Shown one piece after another: positions 1 to 7,419 of a DNA stretch of 64,000 nt. This DNA is from Selenomonadales bacterium. Lineage in GTDB: Bacteria; Bacillota; Negativicutes; Sporomusales; UBA7701. The translations under genes and the position numbers were made by a program. Position 1 is the stretch's first letter. Every line of letters begins with the position of its first letter. Location of the stretch: NCBI GenBank assembly GCA_029976065.1, contig JARKNV010000002.1, positions 62,001 to 126,000 on the forward strand. Reading direction: 5' to 3'. Below the pieces are notes generated by a model. The model was not told the DNA's origin, searched no databases, and saw only the letters and a list, made by a program, of their open reading frames with translations.

Positions 1-2241
1 GGTTATGACGTGGCGGCGGCGGTTACCCGCATCCGGGAGGCGGGCGAGGGCCACAGCCTGGGGCCGAGTACGGCCGCGATCGCAGAGGCGGCCGGGCGCC
101 GCGGCATCCCGGTGACGCGGGTGGCCGGCGAGGATTTGCTGATTCTCGGTTACGGCTGCCAGCAGGAACGGGTATGGGCGACGGTCACCGGGAGAACGGG
201 AGCGCTGGCTGTGGATCTGGCGTGCGACAAGTCGCTTACCAAGCTCGTGCTCGCCGGCGGCGGGGTGCCTGTCCCCGAGGGGATGGTGGCGGAGTCCGCC
301 GCCGCGGCGGTACGGGCCGCCGAAACTCTGGGCAGGCTGGTGGCGGTGAAGCCGGCCGGCGGCAACCAGGGCAAGGGCGTGACGCTGAATATCGAGGATC
401 CGGCCGAGGTGGAAAAGGCGTTTGCCATCGCGGCCGCTTTCGACAAGCGGGTGCTTGTGGAGGAGTTCATCCCCGGCCGGCAGTACCGGCTGTGCATCGT
501 GGGCGGGAAAATGGCGGCCGCGGCCGAGCGCATCCCGGCCTATGTCAGGGGTGACGGCGTCCATAGCGTGAGTGAACTGGTGGCGCTGGTCAACCGCGAT
601 CCGCTCAGGGGTGAGGGCCATGACCGGCCGCTGACCAGGATCAGGATCGACCCGGTGGCGGTGACGGTGCTCGCCAGGCAGAAGCTGACCCCGCAGGCTG
701 TGCCTGAGGCGGGCCGGATCGTGTATATCCGCGAGAATGCCAATCTGAGTACCGGCGGTACGGCGGTGGATGTGACGGATGCCGTCCATCCCGATAACGT
801 GTTGCTGGCGGAGCGGGCTGCAGTGCTGCTGGGGCTTGACGTGGCCGGGGTGGATATGGTCGCCGAGGATATCGGCCGGCCGATCCGCGGCGGATTGGGG
901 GCGGTGATCGAGGTGAACGCCGCGCCGGGCATCCGTATGCATCATTACCCGTCGGCCGGGAAACCGCGCGATGTCGCCGGCAAAATTGTCGAGCTGCTTT
1001 TTCCCCGCGGCGACGGCCGGATTCCGGTTGTGGCGATTACCGGCACCAACGGCAAGACTACGGTGACCAGGATGATCGGGCATATCTGGCAGCATGCGGG
1101 GTATTGCGCCGGGATGACGACGACCGACGGCATTTTTATCGGCAACCGCCGCATCGTGGACGGCGATACTACCGGCCCGGTCAGCGCGCGCACCGTGCTT
1201 ACCGACCCGGCGGTGGAGGTGGCGGTGCTGGAGACGGCCCGCGGCGGCATGCAGCGCAGCGGGCTTGGTTTCGACGCCTGTGACGTGGCTGTGGTCACGA
1301 ATATCAGCGAGGATCATCTCGGCCAGGACGGCATCGAGGATATCGAGGATCTCGTTTTTATCAAGTCGTTGCTTGTGGAGGTGGTGCGGCCGGGCGGGCA
1401 TACGCTCCTGAACGCCGATGATCCGTACGTGACCGCTCTCCGTGGGCGGGCCAAGGGGGAAATCGTCTATTTCAGCACCGAGCCCGACAATATTCTTGTT
1501 CGCAGGCATTTGAGCGTGGGGGGCAAGGCCGTTTTTGTGCGGGACGGCGTGATTTATGCCGCCTGCGGCGGCGTCGGCCGGGCGATCGTCAGGGTGGAGG
1601 ACGTGCCGGTGACGCTGGGGGGCATAGCGCTCCACAATGTGCAGAACGCCGTTATCGCTGCGGCAGCCTGTTATTGCATGAAGGTGCCGGTGGCTTATAT
1701 CCGGGGGGGCCTGTCGAGTTTCGACCAGAACCCGGGACGGCTGAATATGTTGAAGATCGGCGATTTCCGGGTGTGCGTCGATTACGGCCATAATCCGGCG
1801 GGCTACCAGGCGTTGCTGCATACGGCCAAGCGCCTCGGCGCCAGCAGGCTGGTGGGGGTTATCGCCGCCCCGGGCGACCGGCGGGACGATGTTATCAGGA
1901 ACGTCGGCCGGGTCGCCGGCTGCGGGTTTGATTACCTGTTTATCAAAGAGGATACCGACCGGCGCGGCCGACTGGCCGGCGAGACGGCGGAGCTGCTTCT
2001 CCGCGGCGCTTTGGACGCCGGGATTACCGCCGACCGGGTTACGACGATTCTCCCCGAGGAAGACGCAGTGCTGGCTGCGCTGTCCGCAGCCCTGCCGGGC
2101 GATCTGATCGTGGTGTTTTACGAGAAGTACGACCGGGTGATGGCGGTGATCGATTCCTTCCGCCAGAACCGGCCGGAGCGGGTGGCGACGTTTGCGGCGG
2201 GCTACGCGGCGGGGGTGGTGGCGAGCGCCACTTCGCTGTAG
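1..2241 (+). CDS. cphA: Cyanophycin synthetase, 5' end cut by window edge
   Basis: ATP-dependent ligase that builds cyanophycin (multi-L-arginyl-poly-L-aspartate), a cytoplasmic nitrogen reserve. The frame is open to the first base and reads into the conserved LGPST segment, so the true start lies upstream; about 745 of the usual ~870 residues are visible. An ATP-grasp domain fills the first ~330 visible residues. A Mur-ligase-like half follows, with the P-loop GTNGKTT near visible residue 345 and a C-terminal domain carrying DYGHNP. The lone stop is followed by a promoter for cheW, so this is probably the last gene of its unit. A UDP-MurNAc ligase is excluded by the N-terminal ATP-grasp domain. 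Confidence 0.93.
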   Translation, partial: GYDVAAAVTRIREAGEGHSLGPSTAAIAEAAGRRGIPVTRVAGEDLLILGYGCQQERVWATVTGRTGALAVDLACDKSLTKLVLAGGGVPVPEGMVAESAAAAVRAAETLGRLVAVKPAGGNQGKGVTLNIEDPAEVEKAFAIAAAFDKRVLVEEFIPGRQYRLCIVGGKMAAAAERIPAYVRGDGVHSVSELVALVNRDPLRGEGHDRPLTRIRIDPVAVTVLARQKLTPQAVPEAGRIVYIRENANLSTGGTAVDVTDAVHPDNVLLAERAAVLLGLDVAGVDMVAEDIGRPIRGGLGAVIEVNAAPGIRMHHYPSAGKPRDVAGKIVELLFPRGDGRIPVVAITGTNGKTTVTRMIGHIWQHAGYCAGMTTTDGIFIGNRRIVDGDTTGPVSARTVLTDPAVEVAVLETARGGMQRSGLGFDACDVAVVTNISEDHLGQDGIEDIEDLVFIKSLLVEVVRPGGHTLLNADDPYVTALRGRAKGEIVYFSTEPDNILVRRHLSVGGKAVFVRDGVIYAACGGVGRAIVRVEDVPVTLGGIALHNVQNAVIAAAACYCMKVPVAYIRGGLSSFDQNPGRLNMLKIGDFRVCVDYGHNPAGYQALLHTAKRLGASRLVGVIAAPGDRRDDVIRNVGRVAGCGFDYLFIKEDTDRRGRLAGETAELLLRGALDAGITADRVTTILPEEDAVLAALSAALPGDLIVVFYEKYDRVMAVIDSFRQNRPERVATFAAGYAAGVVASATSL

Positions 2242-2275
2242 ACCGGGGCTTGGCTAGAAAATAATCCCTTGGCAT

Positions 2276-2304
2276 TTGCAGGCAAAAACCCTTATGTGTA
2301 GAAT
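2276..2304 (+). promoter_or_regulatory. Candidate sigma-A promoter for cheW-ispE
   Basis: TTGCAG, a 17-base spacer and TAGAAT, with a TG two bases before the -10 hexamer. It sits 36 bases before the cheW start and just after the cphA stop. Four of six (-35) and five of six (-10) bases fit the consensus. Read by eye only. Confidence 0.5.
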
Positions 2305-2339
2305 AAAAACAGCAATATACTACGGATGGGGGTTGTACA

Positions 2340-2810
2340 ATGGACGTCGTCACCGCCAATGAAGAGCTGCAGTTGGTCATTTTCCGCCTGGCCAAGGAAG
2401 AATACGGTCTGCCGATAACCAAGGTGCAGGAGATTAATCGCCTCGTGCCGATTACCAAGCTGCCGCAGACGCCCTCGTTTATGGAGGGGATAATCAATCT
2501 GCGCGGCCGGATTATCCCGGTGATCGATCTGCGAAAGCGCTTTCAGCTGGCGACGATCGAGCAGAGCGACGATAATCGCATTATTATCGTCGAGGTCAAC
2601 GGCCAGACGGTCGGGATTATCGTCGACGCGGTGACCGAGGTTGTCCGCCTGCCGGGCGCCAGCGTCGAACCGCCGCCGCCCGCTTTCGTTCTCGATGCCC
2701 AGTATATTCACGGGGTCGGTAAGCTCGATGACCGGCTGCTGATCATGCTTGATATCGATAAGATTCTGACGAGTCAGGAAGAAATAATGCTGAATCAGAT
2801 CAAACAGTAA
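2340..2810 (+). CDS. cheW: Chemotaxis adaptor protein CheW
   Basis: Single-domain CheW of 156 residues, the usual length, which couples chemoreceptors to the CheA kinase at the cytoplasmic face of the membrane. Typical landmarks are the N-terminal beta strand reading LQLVIFRLAKEEYGLPI, the segment IINLRGRIIPVIDLR and the later VGIIVDAV. It is a stand-alone copy with no cheA or receptor beside it. Its TAA overlaps the ATG of ispE, so the two are co-transcribed and probably translationally coupled, although they have no known functional link. The fold is clear; the partner kinase or receptor cannot be read from this window. Confidence 0.93.
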   Translation: MDVVTANEELQLVIFRLAKEEYGLPITKVQEINRLVPITKLPQTPSFMEGIINLRGRIIPVIDLRKRFQLATIEQSDDNRIIIVEVNGQTVGIIVDAVTEVVRLPGASVEPPPPAFVLDAQYIHGVGKLDDRLLIMLDIDKILTSQEEIMLNQIKQ

Positions 2811-3709
2811 TGAAGGACGCTTGGCTGGTCCTGAAGGCCAGGGCCAAGATCAACCTCGCGCTTGATGTGCTTTTCAGGCGGCCCGACGGCTACCACGAGG
2901 TGGCGATGGTGATGCAGTCCGTGGCTTTGGCCGACCGGGTCACGCTGGAGACCGATAGCGCGATCAGCGTCGTTGCCACGGCGGCCGACCTGGATTGCGG
3001 TCCGTCCAATCTGGCATACCGGGCCGCGGCTCTTCTGAGGGAGCGGTGCGGGGTTGACCGCGGGGTCCGCGTCACTTTGGAGAAGAATATTCCGATGGCA
3101 GCGGGCCTTGCCGGCGGCAGCGCGGATGCTGCCGCCGTATTGCGCGGCCTGAACCGGCTGTGGGGCCTGGGACTGAATCTCGCCGAGCTGGAGAAACTCG
3201 GCGCCGTTTTGGGTTCGGATGTTCCCTTCTGCCTGCGCGGCGGCACGGCGCTGGCTACGGGCCGGGGCGAGGCGCTGGCTTCGCTGGCGACCCTGCCGCC
3301 CGTATGGGTGGTATTGGCCAAACCGCCGGTCGCCGTTTCCACCGCGTGGGTGTACGGCAATTACCGCAGCGAACGGGTGAAGGCCCATCCCGATGTCGAC
3401 GGCATGAAGGCTTGTCTGGCCAGCGGCGATTTGCTCGGTGTGGCCGCCCGCCTGGGAAACGTGCTTGAGACGGTTACCGTGCCGGCTTATCCGGAGATTG
3501 CGGCTTTGAAGGCAGCGATGCTGAAGCGGGGCGCCATGGCCAGCCTGATGTCAGGCAGCGGGCCGACGGTTTTTGGTTTGGTAGACAGCCTTCACCGGGC
3601 GGAGGAGATTGCCGCCGCGCTACGAAGCTCGACGTCCGCCTGGGTGGCGGTGACGGAGACGGTGAGGGGATTGGAGGGAGAAGATGGAACGACGGCTGCC
3701 GCCGATTAA
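2810..3709 (+). CDS. ispE: 4-diphosphocytidyl-2-C-methyl-D-erythritol kinase
   Basis: GHMP-family kinase of the non-mevalonate (MEP) isoprenoid pathway, phosphorylating CDP-methylerythritol with ATP. The N-terminus reads ARAKINLALDVLFRRPDGYHE, a hallmark of IspE. The glycine-rich ATP loop PMAAGLAGGSADAAA lies near residues 95-110 and the C-terminal GHMP motif reads LMSGSGPTVFGL. Length (299) is normal. The start overlaps the cheW stop (TAATG), and the 3' end overlaps the following GntR gene by 26 bases. ispE lying upstream of purR matches the Bacillus ispE-purR neighbourhood, with two genes inserted here. Confidence 0.95.
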   Translation: MKDAWLVLKARAKINLALDVLFRRPDGYHEVAMVMQSVALADRVTLETDSAISVVATAADLDCGPSNLAYRAAALLRERCGVDRGVRVTLEKNIPMAAGLAGGSADAAAVLRGLNRLWGLGLNLAELEKLGAVLGSDVPFCLRGGTALATGRGEALASLATLPPVWVVLAKPPVAVSTAWVYGNYRSERVKAHPDVDGMKACLASGDLLGVAARLGNVLETVTVPAYPEIAALKAAMLKRGAMASLMSGSGPTVFGLVDSLHRAEEIAAALRSSTSAWVAVTETVRGLEGEDGTTAAAD

Positions 3710-4370
3710 GCTCGACAGCTACCGGCCTTTGCGCGAGGTTGTCAGCGAAGCGCTGCGGGAAGCGATCACGACCGGCGTTTTGAAGCCGGGCGAACGGCTG
3801 ATGGAGATTCAGATGGCCGAGGAGCTCGGCGTTAGCCGCACGCCTGTACGGGAAGCGATCCGGAGACTGGAACTGGAGGGCTTCCTGGTGATGGTGCCGC
3901 GGCGCGGTACATATGTTTCCGACCTGTCGATCAAGGACATCAACGAGGTGTTCGAGATCAGGACGGCCCTGGATGTGCTGGCTGCCGGCCTGGCAGCCGA
4001 GCGGATCACCGAGGAAGAACTCGAGCAACTGGAACGTCTGCTCGTCGAAATCGGCGAATATATTGATAGCGGCGAAGCGGACAAAATCGTCGATACTGAC
4101 GGCCAGTTCCACGATATTCTGTACCGGGCGAGCCGCAACGACCGGCTGGTGGGGATCATAAACAATCTGCGCGAACAGTTTACCCGTTTCCGGTCGATTT
4201 CGATGGCTTATCCCGGAAGGGTAAAAAATACGCTGGAGGAGCACCGGCGGCTGGTCGAGGCGATTGCCCAACGTGACCCGGACCTTGCGCAGCAGTATGC
4301 CCGCGAGCACATGGAGAACGCCGAACAGACCCTGTTGAACGACCTCAACGAGCGCCGGCAGAAACGGTAG
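3684..4370 (+). CDS. GntR family transcriptional regulator (FadR subfamily)
   Basis: Dimeric DNA-binding regulator with an N-terminal winged helix-turn-helix (about residues 10-75, including EELGVSRTPVREAIRRLELEG and the wing PRRGTYV) and a C-terminal all-helical FCD effector domain. In the FCD part, acidic residues and histidines (D and H in GQFHDILYRAS, H in EEHRRLVEA and AREHMENAEQ) fit the metal/ligand-binding site of the family. Effector and targets are unknown. The gene starts inside ispE and ends 25 bases before a nucleotidyltransferase gene, so it probably belongs to the same transcript. FadR-type regulators often sense organic acids, but nothing nearby fixes the ligand. Confidence 0.9.
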   Translation: MERRLPPIKLDSYRPLREVVSEALREAITTGVLKPGERLMEIQMAEELGVSRTPVREAIRRLELEGFLVMVPRRGTYVSDLSIKDINEVFEIRTALDVLAAGLAAERITEEELEQLERLLVEIGEYIDSGEADKIVDTDGQFHDILYRASRNDRLVGIINNLREQFTRFRSISMAYPGRVKNTLEEHRRLVEAIAQRDPDLAQQYAREHMENAEQTLLNDLNERRQKR

Positions 4371-4395
4371 ACTATTCTGGGAGGGAAGCGCCTCG

Positions 4396-5154
4396 ATGTA
4401 CGACGCCATAATACTGGCGGGTGGCGAAAACAGCAAAGAGATGTGCCGGCATACGCCCCAGTCCTACGAAGCCCTGATCGATATCGCCGGGAAGCCGATG
4501 GTGACTTTTGTCGCCGAGGCGTTGGCGATGTCCTGTCAGGTTGACCGTATCTTCGTGCTGGGGCCGGCGGCGGAACTGGCGAGCTGTGAATTTCCTCCCG
4601 GGACGATAATTTGCGAAAGCGGGCCGACGATCATCGAGACCATTCGCCTCGGGATGCGTAATCTCGGTCATAATCGCCCCGTGTTGGTGGCGACGGCCGA
4701 TATTCCGCTGCTTACCGCGGAGGCGGTGACGGATTTTCTCGCCCAGTGCGGCCGGGTGGAGGCCGACCTGTATTATCCCATCGTGCCCAAAGAGGTGAAC
4801 GAGCGGAGCTTCCCGGGTAACAAGCGCACGTATGTCCGTCTCCGTGAAGGAGTTTTCACGGGCGGCAATCTTTTTCTCGTCAAGCCGGGCATTGTCGAGC
4901 AGTGCGCCCTGGTGGCGGAAAAATTCATCGCCGAGCGCAAGCACCCATTTGTGCTTTGCCGGATCCTGGGCTGGTCGTTCGTGATCCGTTTTCTGCTCGG
5001 GGTGCTCTGCCTGGAGGATGTCCAGCAGCGGGTGTCGGAGCTGCTCGGCGTGCGGGGGGCGGTCGTCAAATCGCCTTATCCCGAACTGGGCATCGACGTT
5101 GATAAGCCAAGCGACCTTGAACTCGTGAGGGCGACATTTTCCCTGCGGGGCTGA
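4396..5154 (+). CDS. MobA-like nucleotidyltransferase family protein
   Basis: Rossmann-like NTP transferase of 252 residues. The N-terminus has the nucleotide loop IILAGGE, followed by the GKPM motif near residue 35; TADIPLL near residue 100 supplies the metal-binding aspartate of the family. This fold serves MobA, IspD, GlmU and sugar-nucleotide synthases. The substrate cannot be assigned: the usual MobA lysine-containing signature is replaced by NSKEMCRHTPQSYEAL. The C-terminal part (about 150-252) is long and holds a hydrophobic stretch, VIRFLLGVLCL. It is the last gene before a terminator. IspD is a tempting alternative beside ispE, but the conserved IspD active-site pattern is not seen. 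Confidence 0.75.
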   Translation: MYDAIILAGGENSKEMCRHTPQSYEALIDIAGKPMVTFVAEALAMSCQVDRIFVLGPAAELASCEFPPGTIICESGPTIIETIRLGMRNLGHNRPVLVATADIPLLTAEAVTDFLAQCGRVEADLYYPIVPKEVNERSFPGNKRTYVRLREGVFTGGNLFLVKPGIVEQCALVAEKFIAERKHPFVLCRILGWSFVIRFLLGVLCLEDVQQRVSELLGVRGAVVKSPYPELGIDVDKPSDLELVRATFSLRG

Positions 5155-5167
5155 AAGGGTGAGAGTT

Positions 5168-5196
5168 AAAGCGCGAATTAGGATCGCGCTTTTTGA
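5168..5196 (+). terminator. Intrinsic terminator of the cheW-ispE unit
   Basis: Perfect nine-base stem AAAGCGCGA / TCGCGCTTT with a seven-base loop, followed by a T-rich tail. It lies 13 bases after the nucleotidyltransferase stop and separates that unit from purR. Confidence 0.75.
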
Positions 5197-5273
5197 CTTT
5201 TGATCTTCTTTCGTTCCGGCGGCAGGAATTGCCGGGATGGGGGAGAAAGTGAATAAAAACGTTTTTTTGCGGG

Positions 5274-5288
5274 AGAACGTTCGCATTT
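5274..5288 (-). promoter_or_regulatory. Candidate PurBox-like half site before purR
   Basis: Read on the minus strand this is AAATGCGAACGTTCT, matching the Bacillus PurBox core (A-WWW-CCGAAC-WWT) at about 11 of 13 positions. It sits 20 bases before the purR start, where self-repression would act. Only one half site is convincing, and the paired box expected for PurR is not obvious. Weak evidence. Confidence 0.3.
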
Positions 5289-5308
5289 CTCGCCGCGGCG
5301 GAGGACTA

Positions 5309-6118
5309 ATGGATAAGACTAATCGGCAGGCGCGCAGGATCGCTCTGACCAAGATGCTGGCCGACAATCCGGGTCAGCTGTTTTCCCTGAATCATTTCAG
5401 CACCCTGTTCGGGGTTGCGAAGTCGACGCTGTCGGAAGATCTTGAGGCTGTCCGCCAGGCGTTGGCCGGCTTCGGCCTCGGCCGGCTGGACACGGTGTCC
5501 GGTGCGGCCGGCGGCGTGCGGCTCGTGCCGCTGAAGACGGATGAGGCCGTCCACGGCCTGCTGGCCGGGCTGGCGGACAGGATGGCCACTTCCGACCGCA
5601 TTATTCCCGGGGGCTTTGTTTATATGTCGGACATTCTGTTTTCCCCCCAACTGATGGCCCAGGTGGGCGAGGTTTTCTTCACCCGGTTTGCGGCCACCGC
5701 GCCCGATTACATCATGACGGTGGAAACGAAGGGCATCCCGCTGGCGTTCGCTACGGCCCGAGCCTTCAATCTGCCGCTGGTGACGGTGCGCCGGGGCACG
5801 AGGGTGACGGAGGGAACGGCGGTGAGCATCAATTATGTGACCGGCTCGTCGCATCGCATCCAGACGATGTCGCTGCCCAAGCGGGCGGTGCCGCCCGGCG
5901 CGAGGGTGCTGATCATCGACGACTTCATGAAGGCCGGCGGTACGGCCCGCGGCCTGGTTGACCTAGCCATGGAGGTGGGGGCGACGGTGACCGGCATCGG
6001 TACGCTGGTGGCGACCGCCGAACCGGCGGACAAGCTTGTGGATAGCTATGTGCCGCTTCTTATCCTCCGCGGGGTTGATGAGCATAATAAGAAGACAGAT
6101 ATCCGACCGGCCTTGTGA
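5309..6118 (+). CDS. purR: Pur operon repressor PurR
   Basis: Gram-positive-type PurR: an N-terminal winged-helix DNA-binding domain (about residues 1-70, with LFGVAKSTLSEDLEAVRQAL) fused to a phosphoribosyltransferase-like effector domain that binds PRPP. The PRPP loop reads VLIIDDFMKAGGTARG near residue 205. High PRPP normally lifts repression of purine genes. I chose the ATG preceded by GGCGGAGGA five bases upstream; an upstream in-frame ATG would add 24 residues without family similarity. Length 269 against ~285 in Bacillus. The order purR...glmU-prs is conserved in Firmicutes, but ilvA sits where Bacillus has ridA (yabJ) and spoVG. Confidence 0.95.
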   Translation: MDKTNRQARRIALTKMLADNPGQLFSLNHFSTLFGVAKSTLSEDLEAVRQALAGFGLGRLDTVSGAAGGVRLVPLKTDEAVHGLLAGLADRMATSDRIIPGGFVYMSDILFSPQLMAQVGEVFFTRFAATAPDYIMTVETKGIPLAFATARAFNLPLVTVRRGTRVTEGTAVSINYVTGSSHRIQTMSLPKRAVPPGARVLIIDDFMKAGGTARGLVDLAMEVGATVTGIGTLVATAEPADKLVDSYVPLLILRGVDEHNKKTDIRPAL

Positions 6119-6144
6119 CCCGAGCCGGAGACGGGAGGACAGCG

Positions 6145-7362
6145 ATGGGGAATTCGATCGGCGTCAAATTGGCCGACATCCAGGAGGCCCTGGCCGCCTT
6201 GCAGGGAGTGGCCCACGCCACGCCGCTGGACCGCAGCCGGACGTTCAGCCAGATGGCGGGCTGCGATGTTTATCTCAAACTGGAAAACCTGCAGAAAACG
6301 GGGTCGTTTAAGATCCGCGGCGCATACAATAAAATCCGCACTTTGCATGCCGAGGAGAAGACCCGCGGGGTAATCGCGGCCTCGGCCGGCAACCACGCCC
6401 AGGGAGTCGCTTCCGCCGCCAGTTTGGCCGGCACGAAGGCGACGATTGTCATGCCCGAGGTGGCGCCGCTGGCCAAGATAATCGCCACTCGCGGCTACGG
6501 GGCGGAGGTGGTGCTGAGCGGCGCGGTTTACGACGAGGCCTACGAGCGGGCGCTGGAGCTGCAGCAGGCCGGCGGCCAGACTTTTATCCATGCGTTCAAC
6601 GACAACGCCGTTATCGCCGGCCAGGGTACCGTTGGCCTGGAGATTCTCCGCGAGCTGGAGTCCGTGTCCAGCATCGTCGTGCCGGTAGGCGGCGGCGGGC
6701 TCGTCGCCGGCATCGCTCTGGCGGTTAAGGAGACGGCGCCGCATGTCAAGGTTTATGGTGTGCAGGCCCAGGGGGCGCCGGCGATGTATATGTCGAAGCG
6801 CTCCCACTCCCTGAAGACCGTTCCCGACGCGGTTACGATGGCCGACGGCATCGCAGTGAAGGTGCCGGGCGACCTGACGTTTGACATTATCGACAAATAT
6901 GTCGACGATATATTCGTTATCGACGACGAGGCCATTGCCAGCACCATCTTGATGCTGCTGGAGCGGGCCAAGCTTATGGTCGAGGGGGCGGGCGCCGTTG
7001 CTCTCGCCGCTTTGCTCCACGGCAAGATTCCCGTCCAGGGCAAGGTAGCGAGCGTCATTTCCGGCGGGAATATCGACGTGAACATGATTTCGCGCATCAT
7101 CGAACGCGGTCTGGTCAAGGCCGGCCGGCGGGTCAAGATTTCGACCATGGTGGTCGACCGCCCGGGGGCGCTCCACCGCCTGCTGTCGGTGATCGCCGCG
7201 CTGAGGGCCAACGTAATTCATATTTACCACGACCGGGTGGAGCGCAATGTGCCGATCGGCCAGTCGATCGTCGAGATCGGCCTGGAAACGCGCGATACGA
7301 TGCATACCGAGGAAATCATCTCCACTCTCCGGCAGGAAGGATATAACGTCGAGGTATTGTAG
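6145..7362 (+). CDS. ilvA: Threonine ammonia-lyase (threonine dehydratase)
   Basis: PLP enzyme converting L-threonine to 2-oxobutanoate and ammonia, feeding isoleucine synthesis or threonine catabolism. The PLP lysine lies in GSFKIRGAYNKI (about residue 57), the phosphate-binding glycine loop is VPVGGGGLVAG, and the C-terminal ~75 residues form one ACT domain (starting KISTMVVDRPGALHRLL). The 405-residue, single-ACT form is the medium type, shorter than the two-ACT biosynthetic IlvA of enterics. The start was set by GGGAGGACAGCG just upstream; an earlier in-frame start would overlap the purR stop. It lies only 26 bases after purR, so co-transcription is likely. Confidence 0.93.
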   Translation: MGNSIGVKLADIQEALAALQGVAHATPLDRSRTFSQMAGCDVYLKLENLQKTGSFKIRGAYNKIRTLHAEEKTRGVIAASAGNHAQGVASAASLAGTKATIVMPEVAPLAKIIATRGYGAEVVLSGAVYDEAYERALELQQAGGQTFIHAFNDNAVIAGQGTVGLEILRELESVSSIVVPVGGGGLVAGIALAVKETAPHVKVYGVQAQGAPAMYMSKRSHSLKTVPDAVTMADGIAVKVPGDLTFDIIDKYVDDIFVIDDEAIASTILMLLERAKLMVEGAGAVALAALLHGKIPVQGKVASVISGGNIDVNMISRIIERGLVKAGRRVKISTMVVDRPGALHRLLSVIAALRANVIHIYHDRVERNVPIGQSIVEIGLETRDTMHTEEIISTLRQEGYNVEVL

Positions 7363-7391
7363 AGGAATACCGCGGTCAATGTCGAATTGTA

Positions 7392-7412
7392 CTTCCTTTG
7401 AGACAAAGGAGG
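7392..7412 (+). promoter_or_regulatory. Hairpin covering the glmU Shine-Dalgarno
   Basis: TCCTTTG, the three-base loop AGA and CAAAGGA form a perfect seven-base stem, extendable by a G-T and a C-G pair. The right arm contains the AAAGGAGG ribosome-binding site of glmU, whose ATG follows eight bases later. If folded, it would hide the site. Whether it is regulatory or only incidental is not known. Confidence 0.4.
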
Positions 7413-7419
7413 CAGGTTT

